A stretch of 36,708 nt of DNA. Origin: Minisyncoccota bacterium (GTDB lineage: Bacteria > Patescibacteriota > Microgenomatia > PFEM01 > JAFGMK01). Below the pieces are notes generated by a model. It did not search any database, was not told where the DNA came from, and was given only the letters and a program-made list of their open reading frames with translations. Location of the stretch: assembly GCA_016927565.1 (NCBI GenBank), contig JAFGMK010000007.1, forward strand, positions 1 through 36,708. The letters are read 5' to 3'. The position numbers were made by a program, and so were the translations under genes. Positions 1 to 8,417 of this stretch are shown one piece after another (within the stretch, counting starts at the first letter, position 1; every line of letters starts with the position of its first letter).

Positions 1-34
1 ACTCAGGGTAAACTTCTCATCCCCGTGCAGTCAT

Positions 35-66
35 GAAAATACGCTCTCAAAAGAGAGCGATTTTCA
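35..66 (-). terminator. Hairpin downstream of tRNA-Glu, probable intrinsic terminator
   Basis: A 7-bp stem (CGCTCTC / GAGAGCG) with a 4-nt loop is flanked by A/T-rich arms that extend the pairing (GAAAAT / ATTTTC, one unpaired base). On the minus strand it begins a few bases after the 3' end of tRNA-Glu and is followed by a short T-rich stretch, as expected for a rho-independent terminator. The T-tract is imperfect, so it could also be a processing hairpin. Confidence 0.5.
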
Positions 67-70
67 CGAG

Positions 71-143
71 TGACCCCACGGGGAATCGAACCCCGATTTT
101 CAGGATGAAAACCTGATGTCCTAAGCCATTAGACGATGGGGCC
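71..143 (-). tRNA. tRNA-Glu (anticodon TTC)
   Basis: Read on the minus strand, this 73-nt segment folds as a cloverleaf. The acceptor stem is GGCCCCA with TGGGGTC (one G-T pair). The anticodon stem is TCAGG/CCTGA around the loop TTTTCAT, giving anticodon TTC. The T-arm carries GGTTCGATTCC. The discriminator base is A and CCA is not encoded, so a CCA-adding enzyme must supply it. A promoter lies upstream at 190-219 and a hairpin downstream at 35-66, so it looks like a single-gene transcript. Confidence 0.96.
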
Positions 144-189
144 AGTCCAGGTCGGTCTTATTCCGGCCAAACAAAGCGCCGACTGCTTA

Positions 190-219
190 ATTCTATCAAA
201 ATACCAAGGATAATCGCAA
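190..219 (-). promoter_or_regulatory. Sigma-70-type promoter for tRNA-Glu
   Basis: On the minus strand, -35 TTGCGA (219-214) and -10 TAGAAT (195-190) are 18 bp apart. The predicted start near 183 leaves a leader of about 40 nt to be removed by RNase P. The 18-bp spacing recurs at several other promoters in the window. Confidence 0.6.
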
Positions 220-308
220 TAAGAAAGATTGGGGATTACGAGCGACCTTAATTAATTTAAAAATTAACAAAGAGGAAAGTTGTTGTTTCAATAGGCGTTT
301 TTTTTTGA

Positions 309-314
309 TAGACT
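309..314 (+). promoter_or_regulatory. Possible -10 box (TAGACT) of the first protein gene
   Basis: TAGACT ends 7 nt before the ATG at 322, the same geometry as at uvrB, uvrA and the DedA gene. No convincing -35 is visible; TTGTTT and TTTCAA lie nearby at imperfect spacing. If real, the mRNA would be leaderless, which fits the lack of a Shine-Dalgarno sequence next to the ATG. Confidence 0.35.
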
Positions 315-321
315 TGGCCTG

Positions 322-873
322 ATGTCGGACTTAGTTTCTGAAAGCAAAATTGTTTTCCGGCCGGAAAGGATACAAGACCCGGAGTGGGAAAAAAATTTCC
401 AGGACGTGGTTGCCCTTTTTAAAATCCGGACTTCTCAGGGAAAAACTCTCTACCTAGCTACCCTCGGCTATACAGCTGACAATCTACCCGCCCTTCCGGG
501 GCAAAGAATAGTCAGATATCAGACTCTGGTTTTAACTGACTACCGGAATCTAATAGCAGGAGAAATAGACAATTTCTTTTTTTTACCCGTTGCTCCGGAC
601 AGAGAGGTCAGTCGTTTTTTGGCAGATTCGCTTCATTGTCTCATCAGCTCTTCAATTCAGCTGGACAATCTCAGTCCTGAAGTTATAGCAATAGTTCGGG
701 CTCTTTTGGAAAACATTGACATCAAGAGCTTGACAGGGGCCTACCGACTAATCCGGGTTGTCCGGGAAATTTTGTACGGCCGTTTAAAAATTCAACCCTC
801 GCGGACAACTAAAGATGAAATTTTAGCCATCCTTATAGATCTTAAGAAAATGATTGAGTTTAAGCAAGATTAA
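322..873 (+). CDS. Hypothetical protein, 183 aa
   Basis: I do not recognise this protein. It has no signal peptide and no transmembrane segment, and it looks soluble and cytosolic. The N-terminal half (about residues 8-95) looks like a beta-rich domain with alternating hydrophobic residues. The C-terminal half (about 95-180) is helical, rich in Leu and Ile, and ends in a charged helix (KDEILAILIDLKKMIEFKQD). The ATG at 322 is chosen because it opens the continuous frame and a -10-like box sits 7 nt upstream; no ribosome binding site is present. It stands alone: tRNA-Glu diverges on the left, and the next gene has its own promoter about 200 nt downstream. Base and codon use resemble the neighbours, so it is probably a native gene. 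Confidence 0.75.
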   Translation: MSDLVSESKIVFRPERIQDPEWEKNFQDVVALFKIRTSQGKTLYLATLGYTADNLPALPGQRIVRYQTLVLTDYRNLIAGEIDNFFFLPVAPDREVSRFLADSLHCLISSSIQLDNLSPEVIAIVRALLENIDIKSLTGAYRLIRVVREILYGRLKIQPSRTTKDEILAILIDLKKMIEFKQD

Positions 874-1071
874 TAATTCCGTTAGATAGCTTAGTTTAAA
901 TTGCTTGTCTTTTCTGCGGGAAAAATGGCGCTAGTCAAGGTTGTCAGACCGGTACCTTAAACAACCGGCTTTACGCTTGGTTTTCCGGGAATTAAATGAT
1001 TTAGCTGAAGACGGGTTTTGCGATTAGGGGCAACAAGAGGTCTGGATGCTTCCCTCCTTCAAATGAAAAAC

Positions 1072-1099
1072 TTGTTTTAAAAACAGCTTTTGTTATAAT
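1072..1099 (+). promoter_or_regulatory. Promoter of the glycan operon
   Basis: The -35 TTGTTT (1072-1077) and a perfect -10 TATAAT (1094-1099) are 16 bp apart. The predicted start near 1106 gives a 25-nt leader that contains the GAGGAAAGG ribosome binding site (1117-1125) ahead of the GTG start at 1131. Confidence 0.65.
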
Positions 1100-1130
1100 A
1101 AAGCCAAAGATAACCTGAGGAAAGGGACGA

Positions 1131-2402
1131 GTGGTCAGAAATAATAATGAGATTTTAAAACAGCTCCAGGAACAGACTCGGGAAGTCGCCGCCATCTATG
1201 TCGGCACCTATATTCCCCGGCCTTGCGGCATTGCTACTTATACTAAAGACCTTACCAACGCCATCAACATTCTCAACCCGAAGCGCTTGGCTGAAATCGC
1301 GGTTTTAGATCGGCCGGCTGAGAGTTATCCTTATCCCTGGGAAGCTAAATTCCGGATTAATATGTATGATTTATCCAGTTTTATCCAAGCGGCGGATTAT
1401 ATTAACCGCTCTGCCGCTGAACTGGTATGCATTCAGCATGAATTCGGTATTTTCGGCGGCCCCAGCGGTGAATATGTGATTCCTTTTATGGAGCGGATTA
1501 AAAAACCGATTGTTACTACTCTTCACACGGTTACCAAATCGCCGCCGATTGATGTTTTGAATATCGTCCAGAAAATTGCTTTTTATTCCGAGGCAATTAC
1601 AGTGATGGCCGAAGCCTGCATTCAAAGACTGGTTAAAATCTATAAAATTGACAAAAGAAAAATCGTGGTTATTCCTCACGGGGTTCCTGATGTGGCTTTT
1701 ACCTCGCCTGAGCCGTATAAAAAAAATTTGGGTTTGGAGGGTCGGATTATTATTTCAGCCATTAATCTTCTGAGCGACAATAAAGGCTTGGAATATGTAA
1801 TCGAGTCTTTGCCCAAAGTGATTAAAAAGCATCCCCGGATTCTTTTTCTGATCGCCGGTATGACTCACCCCGAAGTTCTCAAATGGCAAGGTGAGGCTTA
1901 TCGGAATTCTTTAGCCGAAAAAGCCAAAGAGCTTGGCGTTGAAGCGAATGTCATGTTTGACAATCGTTATGTCACTTTGGAAGAATTGATTCATTATTTA
2001 ATGGCCAGCGATTTTTATATCACTCCTTATTTGGGGGCTGATCAAACTGCCAGCGGTACTTTGGCCTATGCCTTAGCTGCCGGTAAAGTGTGTTTATCTA
2101 CCCCTTATGTTTACGCTCGGGAGGTCTTAGCCGATAAAAGAGGAGTTTTGATTGATTTTCGGAATTCGACTCAAATTGCCCAAGCCCTAAATTATTATCT
2201 GGATCATCCGCTGACAATGGAAAAAACGAAGCGCCGGGCTTATGATTACGGCCGGCAGATGATCTGGCATAATGTTGCTTTGAAACATCTTGAACTTTTT
2301 CGATTGATTTTGGCCCAAAAAAAACGTCGTGATGAGAAAAAAAGAAGAGAAAAAATAAAGAAAGAGATTCAAGAGGCGGCTAAAAAAGATATAAAAAGGT
2401 GA
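1131..2402 (+). CDS. Glycosyltransferase, GT4-like (GT-B fold)
   Basis: Probably a retaining GT-B glycosyltransferase that uses a nucleotide-sugar donor; acceptor and product are unknown. The N-terminal domain opens with a beta strand and a glycine turn (IYVGTYIPRPCGIATYTKDL, about residues 22-41), a hallmark of a GT4 subgroup. The C-terminal Rossmann domain starts near residue 205 and carries SDNKGLEYVIESL, YVTLEELIHYL and the donor-site region DQTASGTLAYALAAGK; here Asp stands where many GT4 enzymes have the first Glu of the E-x7-E motif. The tail (about 395-423) is a run of Lys, Arg and Glu, possibly a peripheral membrane or nucleic-acid contact. The start is GTG with a strong Shine-Dalgarno sequence. 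It is the first gene of a four-gene operon ending in a GH94 phosphorylase, so it may build the glycan the other enzymes process. Family confidence is high; substrate is open. Confidence 0.85.
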   Translation: MVRNNNEILKQLQEQTREVAAIYVGTYIPRPCGIATYTKDLTNAINILNPKRLAEIAVLDRPAESYPYPWEAKFRINMYDLSSFIQAADYINRSAAELVCIQHEFGIFGGPSGEYVIPFMERIKKPIVTTLHTVTKSPPIDVLNIVQKIAFYSEAITVMAEACIQRLVKIYKIDKRKIVVIPHGVPDVAFTSPEPYKKNLGLEGRIIISAINLLSDNKGLEYVIESLPKVIKKHPRILFLIAGMTHPEVLKWQGEAYRNSLAEKAKELGVEANVMFDNRYVTLEELIHYLMASDFYITPYLGADQTASGTLAYALAAGKVCLSTPYVYAREVLADKRGVLIDFRNSTQIAQALNYYLDHPLTMEKTKRRAYDYGRQMIWHNVALKHLELFRLILAQKKRRDEKKRREKIKKEIQEAAKKDIKR

Positions 2403-3475
2403 TGGCGGTTGAGACTCCCGATCTTAAAAATCCTCCTAATTTTGGCTTTTTTTTTAAATTGATTGATCGGCGGGGAATTCTTCAACACAGCCGCTTTTCC
2501 ACTCCCAAGGAGATAACAGGCTACAGCCTGGATGACAATGCCCGGGCCCTAATAGTAGCTGTTTGGAGCTGGTTTTTGTATCGTGATCACCGTTTTCTAA
2601 AATCAGCCGGAATACTTTTAAAATTCATTCAAGGCCAGCAAACAACTCAGGGAGATTTTCACAATTATCTTTTTGTTTCATTTAAAAGGCGTTTTTTATC
2701 CCGGGAATTGGCTGAGGATAGTTTTGGAGAAACAATTTGGGCGTTGGGAACTGTGCTGGCAATGGATTTGCCGCCCTCCCTGAAGCAGTCGGCCAGAGAA
2801 ATCTGGCTTCTTTCTTTCACTCAAATCCAAAAATTTACCAGCCTTCGTTGTCAGGCTTATTGTCTTTTGGGATTAGTTTCTTTCTGGAAAAAATACCCCC
2901 GCTCTGAAGTCAAGGATTTGGCTTTGTCTTTGGCTAATAATCTGATCAGAGCCTTGAAAACCGAGACAGACGGTGACTGGGTTTGGTTTGAAGATGGCCT
3001 GGTCTATGCCAATTCTCTTTTACCGTGGGCGCTTTTTGAAACAGGCCGGATTTTCAATCTTAAGAAACATTCAGAGGCGGCCCGCAAGAGTTTTGATTTT
3101 CTTCTCAGAATCACCTGGGTTGAAAACTGCGCCAGCCCGATCGGTCAGCGGGGTTGGTATAAGAAAGGGCGGGCCCGGGCTTTCTTTGATCAGCAGCCGA
3201 TTGAGGCGGGTTATATGGTTTTAACTTGTTTAGCGGCTTTTGAAGCGACTAAACAAGCAAAATACCGGCGGAAGGCGGTTGACTGGTTTGCCTGGTTTTT
3301 CGGGGCGAATCAGGCAGGCCTATCCCTAATTGATAAAGATGATGGCGGGTGTTATGATGGCCTTGAGCCGTGGAAGGTTAACCTTAACAAAGGAGCGGAA
3401 AGTACTGTTTGCTATTTAATGGCTTATCTGGAACTAGTCAGATATGGACAAGGATTTCTACGAGCTGGCGGATAG
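2402..3475 (+). CDS. Six-hairpin (alpha/alpha barrel) glycosidase-like protein
   Basis: About 357 aa. The upstream stop and this start share a base (TGATG), so the two genes are translationally coupled; a GTG three bases earlier is an alternative start. The N-terminal signature of the type 'RGILQHSRFSTPKEITGYSLDDNARAL' (positions about 24-50) matches a family commonly found beside GT4 glycosyltransferases and sugar phosphorylases. Those proteins are predicted alpha/alpha toroids and are often annotated only as glycosidase- or glycosyltransferase-associated. The DDNAR acidic pair is the best candidate active or binding site, and a second Asp-rich patch is IDKDDGGCYDG near residue 320. There is no signal peptide, so it acts in the cytosol. 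Its last 32 nt overlap the next gene. The role, trimming or processing the glycan made by the preceding transferase, is an inference. Confidence 0.7.
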   Translation: MAVETPDLKNPPNFGFFFKLIDRRGILQHSRFSTPKEITGYSLDDNARALIVAVWSWFLYRDHRFLKSAGILLKFIQGQQTTQGDFHNYLFVSFKRRFLSRELAEDSFGETIWALGTVLAMDLPPSLKQSAREIWLLSFTQIQKFTSLRCQAYCLLGLVSFWKKYPRSEVKDLALSLANNLIRALKTETDGDWVWFEDGLVYANSLLPWALFETGRIFNLKKHSEAARKSFDFLLRITWVENCASPIGQRGWYKKGRARAFFDQQPIEAGYMVLTCLAAFEATKQAKYRRKAVDWFAWFFGANQAGLSLIDKDDGGCYDGLEPWKVNLNKGAESTVCYLMAYLELVRYGQGFLRAGG

Positions 3476-5690
3476 CCGGCAAAAAGCTGTTTTTACCAAG
3501 GCCAAAGATACTTTTTCCTTATGCTTCCAGGTAAAAAAACAAAACAACTGGCAAAAGATTACCGCCGGGAATCCGCTGCTTCGGGGGTCAAGTTTTAATC
3601 TTTATCCCCGGACAATCCGGCCTTCAGATTCAAACTTGTTTCTAAAAGGCCGCCAAAAAGCTTTTGATCTTTCGGGTAAAAATTTTTTCTATTGCTGGCA
3701 GGCAGAAATAGCGCTTTTGAAAAATGGCTGGTTTAGGTTTGAAATCGAACTTGATCTGCCATGTCCTCTGCGTCTTTTCCAGGGGATTGAAACCGAGCCT
3801 CAAATCTCTTTTCAATTGCCGACAGTTTCCGTTCAGGAAGAAGGAGGATTGATCTGGCATCAGGTCCTGGTTAATAATCCGGTTGTCAATTGCACCGGAA
3901 TCCAGTCCAGCGATATGCCGGCAGTTTATTATTTTGACCCCCAATCCCAGGCTGAAATGATGCTTTTTTTGGACTGGCAATCTTTTAACTGGGTTTCTTT
4001 TGAAAATATCTTTGGATTTTTGGGAGGCCAATGCGGCTTAAAATCAATTCTTAAAAGAGGCCCGGATCAGCCTGTCAGAGAAAGATTTTTAGGTTTTTGG
4101 CCTCAAAATCCCCATTATCTCGGTACTATTCTGCCTGAGGGTAAACAGTTTTTCCGGTTTTATTTTAGTTGTCAAATGGCGGAACAGCCCGATGAGTGGC
4201 AGGCTTTGAGGCGACTGATTAACCGTCTTACCCCGTTGTTTGACAGCCAGTCTCAAAAAAAGAGTCCGGTGCATTCCTGGCATTCTTATAGCCGGCATTG
4301 CTTAACCGAATTGGCATCTCAAAAGAAGAACCAGGTTTTTTTTAAAGAACAAGCTTTGGGTTTCCGGGCTTTTGCCCAAGTCAAAGATTTTGTGTCACCC
4401 AATCCTCCCGGGCGAGTGGAATTAATGACCCAAGTTGATTTGCTTTGGCCTTTAATTCTCTGGGAGAAAAAAAACCCCGATTCTGAAGCCGGAAAGCTTA
4501 TCGGAAAATTACTGAAACTCCTTCCCGGATTCTGGGACAGCCGGGCCAATTTTCTCGCCAATTGGCACCCGCCGGCAAATGATCTTCTGTCTCAAGACCG
4601 GGAAACTTGGTATTTTTTGGAGAATGGCCTGATTAAATTCGGCTGGATTTCTCAGTTGACCGGGAACCCGTCGCTAAAAAAGATCTTTCTAAAGTTTGTC
4701 CAAACGATGGTCGAATTAGCTGAAGAAAACCGGTATTTATTTCCTTTGAGTTATGATTGGCGAAATCGTTGGGCTGTCGGCGGGGGTAAGAATTTTGTGG
4801 CCGGCGGTCTTTTTGCTTATGGAATGTGGTTGGCTTTCAAGATTACCGGCGAGAAAGAATATTTAACTCAAGCTGAGGCTGGATTAAGAACCATGCGGCA
4901 ATTGCCGTTAGCGCTTTTGTTTCATGAGCCTCAGCAATTGGGTTTTGCCGCTGCTGCCGCCGAATTATTAGGCTCGCAAAAAAACGAACCGGAAATCAGC
5001 AGTTGGGCTGAAGAATTCTTGAGTCAGCAACTGCGAATGTTTTATTGGTACACCGATCCCGGTCTGCTGAAGGCTATCAACTGCGATTCTGCCGGCATGG
5101 TCCGCTCTTTTCCTTCAAAAATTTATCCGGTGGTTAAGCACAATCCGGCCTTTAAGGAAAATGTTGAGTCGATTTTGCCCTGGCCGCTGCTGATGCCTCA
5201 AAGCAAGCTGACGCCGCTTCTGCTGAAATTTCTAAACCGGATCAGAATCAATAATTTCTATTATTTTGATTTATTTCATCAACTTAAAAATCCGAGCTTC
5301 ATTCCTCTTGAGGCTTTGCCGGCTTTATCTGAAAGCGGCCAAAGACATCAAGGGGGAGGAGTCGGGCATGCCATTTACGGAGCCGGTGAAGTGTTTTGGC
5401 TGGATTTATTTTTTGAAACCGGGATTAAAGCGGATAATCCGGAGATACTTACTTTCTGCCCGGATTATCTTCATCCGGAATTGGCTGATTCTTCAGACCG
5501 GCAAAACTTTATTGTTTATAATCCCGCCAACGAAAAAAAATCTTTTTCTTTAAAGTTTAACCGCTTGCCTTCCCGGGCTTCTGAGATAAGAGCCGGCCGG
5601 GAGAGGCTGATGATCAGAAAAGTTTCTGAACCGGTGTCACTTGAAATGCGGCTTGATCCCGGTGAATATCAATATGTTACAATCAGTTAA
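3444..5690 (+). CDS. Large unknown protein of the glycan operon, 748 aa
   Basis: I do not recognise a family. The ATG at 3444 lies inside the end of the preceding gene in another frame (32-nt overlap) and no ribosome binding site stands out, so translation is probably coupled. The N-terminal 260 residues are rich in Trp, Phe and Gln and look like a beta-sandwich of the kind that precedes catalytic barrels in carbohydrate enzymes. Residues about 280-640 look like a helical toroid, with paired Gly/Ala-rich helices such as NFVAGGLFAYGMWLAFKITG. The last 80 residues look beta-rich again (a C-terminal cap, as in GH94-like enzymes). No signal peptide or TM segment is seen. Its position directly before a GH94 phosphorylase suggests a glycoside hydrolase, lyase or phosphorylase-like role, but no catalytic motif could be assigned. 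Confidence 0.8.
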   Translation: MDKDFYELADSRQKAVFTKAKDTFSLCFQVKKQNNWQKITAGNPLLRGSSFNLYPRTIRPSDSNLFLKGRQKAFDLSGKNFFYCWQAEIALLKNGWFRFEIELDLPCPLRLFQGIETEPQISFQLPTVSVQEEGGLIWHQVLVNNPVVNCTGIQSSDMPAVYYFDPQSQAEMMLFLDWQSFNWVSFENIFGFLGGQCGLKSILKRGPDQPVRERFLGFWPQNPHYLGTILPEGKQFFRFYFSCQMAEQPDEWQALRRLINRLTPLFDSQSQKKSPVHSWHSYSRHCLTELASQKKNQVFFKEQALGFRAFAQVKDFVSPNPPGRVELMTQVDLLWPLILWEKKNPDSEAGKLIGKLLKLLPGFWDSRANFLANWHPPANDLLSQDRETWYFLENGLIKFGWISQLTGNPSLKKIFLKFVQTMVELAEENRYLFPLSYDWRNRWAVGGGKNFVAGGLFAYGMWLAFKITGEKEYLTQAEAGLRTMRQLPLALLFHEPQQLGFAAAAAELLGSQKNEPEISSWAEEFLSQQLRMFYWYTDPGLLKAINCDSAGMVRSFPSKIYPVVKHNPAFKENVESILPWPLLMPQSKLTPLLLKFLNRIRINNFYYFDLFHQLKNPSFIPLEALPALSESGQRHQGGGVGHAIYGAGEVFWLDLFFETGIKADNPEILTFCPDYLHPELADSSDRQNFIVYNPANEKKSFSLKFNRLPSRASEIRAGRERLMIRKVSEPVSLEMRLDPGEYQYVTIS

Positions 5691-5707
5691 AGTTATCAGA
5701 CTGCCCA

Positions 5708-8089
5708 ATGGATAATCAGAAAAAAATTGCCAAAACAAAATATGGTTATTTCACCGCTGACGGTCGGGAGTATGTCATTACCCGGCCTGATACGCCCAAA
5801 CCCTGGGTCAATCATCTCTCCAATGAGCGTTACTGCGCTTTTGTTTCCCACACCGGTGGCGGTTATTCCTTCGTTGATGATTCCGGTTATAACCGGATTT
5901 TAAGGGAAAAACCCGGCGATGAGCTGATTGAAGATCGGCCGGGACGTTATCTTTATGTTCGTGATAATGAGAGTGGTACTTTTTGGAGTTTGGGTTGGCA
6001 GCCGGTTTGCCGGCCAGCTGACTTTTGGCAGGCGCGGCATGGGCTGGGTTATACTCAAATAAGCTCAGTTAACGAAGAAATCCAGGGAAGTTTGCGTTTT
6101 TTTGTTCCCCTGAAAGACACCGGCGAATTTTGGACAGTGAGACTGAAAAATCTTTCCTGGAAAAAAAGGGATCTAACAATCTTTACTTATGTTGAATGGT
6201 GCTTGGGCAGTTTTCATTCTGATCTGATCGATCGAAGCTTTGACATCCTGTTTAACCGTTGTGAATTTGAAGAAGATATCCTTTTGGCAACTAAAACCCG
6301 TTGGGTAAGGCCGGACCGGCAGGATATGCCCTGGGATAAAACCGCTTACATTTTTTCCAATCTCGGCGTTGACCAGTTTACGGCTTCAAAAAGACAGTTC
6401 TTGGGTCCTTATCATTATCTTAGTTCGCCGCGGGCGGTCGAGGAGGGGAAGTGCCGAACCGGAAGCGCCTTGGCTGAAGATGCGGTCGGAGTTTTGATGA
6501 AGCGGCTTGTTCTTGAGCCGAACCGGGAGATTATTTTTGACATCTGTTTGGGAGTGGGCGAATCCAAAGAGATAATCAAAGAGAAGTGTCGCTCTTTCTC
6601 AAAACACGAAACAATTGAAAAAGAATGGGACAAATTGGGCATTTATTGGCAACAACATCTTGCCAAAGTTCAAGTGGAAACGCCGGATCCCGAATTTAAT
6701 GCCAGCGTTAATTATTGGAACCAATACCAAGCCTGGGTTACCCCTCGCTGGGCGGAAATGGATTCTTACTATATTGCCGGCGGACCAACTTATGGTTTTC
6801 GGGACGAATCTCAGCATATCTTTGGGATTATGCCGCACGATCTGGAATTTGCCCAAAAAAAGCTGATTTATTTACTGGAGCATCAATTTACCGAGGGTAA
6901 AGTTTTCCACAATTTTGATGTGATGAACAATCAGGGAGTACTGACCGGTCACGCCGATGATTGCCAATGGCTGGTAATGGCCATTTTAAATTATATTGAA
7001 GAGTCCGGCGATTTGGCCTTTTTAAAGAAGCCGGTCAGTTATCATGACGGCGGCAAGGGACCGATCTTGGAACACCTTCTGCGGGCGCTTGATTACACTT
7101 TATCTAACCGAAGCGGGCAAGGCTTAGCTCTGCATCGGACTGCTGACTGGAATGATGCCTTAGCTGGAGGCCATCTGGGTCGAGGGGAATCGATGATGGT
7201 TTCCAATCAAATTTGCTGGAATATAAAACGGCTTTTGCCTGTGTTTAAGAAGATTAAGAAACCCGAGCTGGCCAAAAAGTATAGTCAGATCTACCGGGAA
7301 ATGAAAAAAGCCCTTAATGATCTTGCTTGGGACGGCGAGTGGTATATCAGAGCTACTTGCGATGACGGTGAGCCGGTCGGCAGCAGGCGAAAAAAGGAAG
7401 GCAAGATTTTTTTAAATGCTCAGACCTGGCCGATTATCAGCGGTGTGGCTGACAGGGAGCGGGGCAGGCAGGCAATGGATGCCGTTGATAAGCATCTGAA
7501 TACCGAATACGGACCTTGTTTATTTTTGCCCTCCTTCACTGTTTTAAACAATGTTTTCGGAATAATTTCTCAATTTGCTCCGGGGACAAAAGAAAACGGA
7601 ACTATTTTTAATCATCCGGTTGCCTGGGCTGTAATTGCGGAATGTTTACTGGGCCGGGGCGACCGGGCTTTTAAAATTTGGCAGGCAACTTCCTTTATTA
7701 CCCGGGGAAAACAGCCGGAAATTTATCAAGCCGAGCCCTATGTTTACGCTGAGTTTGTTTACGGCCCTGAAAGCGCTCTTTTCGGCGAAGGCTCCTTTAC
7801 CTGGACTACCGGGAGCGCGTCCTGGTTTTTTCGGGCTTGTCTGGATTGGGTTTTGGGAGTCAGGCCGACACTGGATGGCCTTTTGATTGACCCCTCTATT
7901 CCTTCAGGCTGGGAAAAGTTTAAAGTTAGCAGAAATTTCAGGGGTGCGATTTACGAAATTCAGTTTTTCAATCCTGAAAAAGTGAGTCACGGAGTGAAGG
8001 AGATTGAAGTTGACAAAAAGAAAATCAGAGGTTTTATTCTGCCGGATTTCGGCCGCGGCCGCCACCGGGTAAAAGTAACGATGGGTTAA
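5708..8089 (+). CDS. GH94 glycoside phosphorylase (cellobiose phosphorylase-like)
   Basis: This 793-aa inverting phosphorylase would split a beta-glucoside with phosphate to give alpha-sugar-1-phosphate and a shortened sugar. GH94 features in order: an N-terminal beta-sandwich with GYFTADGREYVITRPDTPKPWVN; a linker helix; a catalytic (alpha/alpha)6 barrel with YGFRDESQH (about 362-370) and HADDCQW (415-421); ADWND (479-483), whose second Asp fits the family's general acid; and WTTGSASW near the C-terminus, equivalent to the phosphate-binding Thr-Gly motif. Length matches single-domain GH94 enzymes (about 800 aa). There is no signal peptide, so it acts in the cytosol and conserves the energy of the glycosidic bond. 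The exact substrate (cellobiose, cellodextrin, laminaribiose, beta-1,2-glucan or an N-acetyl disaccharide) cannot be told from motifs. It ends the operon started at 1131. Confidence 0.92.
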   Translation: MDNQKKIAKTKYGYFTADGREYVITRPDTPKPWVNHLSNERYCAFVSHTGGGYSFVDDSGYNRILREKPGDELIEDRPGRYLYVRDNESGTFWSLGWQPVCRPADFWQARHGLGYTQISSVNEEIQGSLRFFVPLKDTGEFWTVRLKNLSWKKRDLTIFTYVEWCLGSFHSDLIDRSFDILFNRCEFEEDILLATKTRWVRPDRQDMPWDKTAYIFSNLGVDQFTASKRQFLGPYHYLSSPRAVEEGKCRTGSALAEDAVGVLMKRLVLEPNREIIFDICLGVGESKEIIKEKCRSFSKHETIEKEWDKLGIYWQQHLAKVQVETPDPEFNASVNYWNQYQAWVTPRWAEMDSYYIAGGPTYGFRDESQHIFGIMPHDLEFAQKKLIYLLEHQFTEGKVFHNFDVMNNQGVLTGHADDCQWLVMAILNYIEESGDLAFLKKPVSYHDGGKGPILEHLLRALDYTLSNRSGQGLALHRTADWNDALAGGHLGRGESMMVSNQICWNIKRLLPVFKKIKKPELAKKYSQIYREMKKALNDLAWDGEWYIRATCDDGEPVGSRRKKEGKIFLNAQTWPIISGVADRERGRQAMDAVDKHLNTEYGPCLFLPSFTVLNNVFGIISQFAPGTKENGTIFNHPVAWAVIAECLLGRGDRAFKIWQATSFITRGKQPEIYQAEPYVYAEFVYGPESALFGEGSFTWTTGSASWFFRACLDWVLGVRPTLDGLLIDPSIPSGWEKFKVSRNFRGAIYEIQFFNPEKVSHGVKEIEVDKKKIRGFILPDFGRGRHRVKVTMG

Positions 8090-8155
8090 TTTAATTCTCC
8101 TGAATGGACCTTTAAATGATTTATGAGCCAAGCTGGAGGGAAGGGAGGTGAGGAA

Positions 8156-8404
8156 ATGACTGGCTTCAAGATAGGCAATATCGAACACTTCTATGACAAA
8201 ATCGGCGTTGCTGTCGTTGAGCTGATGGGAACGGTCGTTCTGGGAGATCAGATCAGGGTGATCGGTTCTAATGAGTTCAGCCAAAAAATTACTTCCATTC
8301 AGATCGAACACGAACAGGTTCCGGAAGCCAAGAAAGGCCGGAAAGTCGGACTCAAATTGGATCGGCCGGTAAAAAAAGGCGACGAGATTTTTAAAGAGGG
8401 GTAG
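8156..8404 (+). CDS. Stand-alone EF-Tu domain 2-like beta-barrel protein
   Basis: 82 aa from the ATG at 8156, chosen over an in-frame ATG at 8123 because a very strong ribosome binding site (GGGAGGTGAGG, 8144-8154 region) sits directly before it. The sequence follows the translation-factor domain-2 pattern: IGNIEHFYDKIGVAVVEL, then GDQIRVIG, KITSIQIEHEQV, KKGRKVGLKL and VKKGDEIF, which match successive barrel strands. There is no GTPase domain. Comparable short 'translation elongation factor-like' proteins occur in CPR bacteria and archaea; their function is unknown to me. It precedes holA closely and may share its transcript. Confidence 0.75.
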   Translation: MTGFKIGNIEHFYDKIGVAVVELMGTVVLGDQIRVIGSNEFSQKITSIQIEHEQVPEAKKGRKVGLKLDRPVKKGDEIFKEG

Positions 8405-8417
8405 GTTTCACTCAAAA

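Noticed and set aside
1001-1195. Minus-strand open frame across the glycan operon promoter
   Set aside because: It covers the plus-strand promoter, ribosome binding site and start of the glycosyltransferase, has low-complexity composition, and resembles no family.
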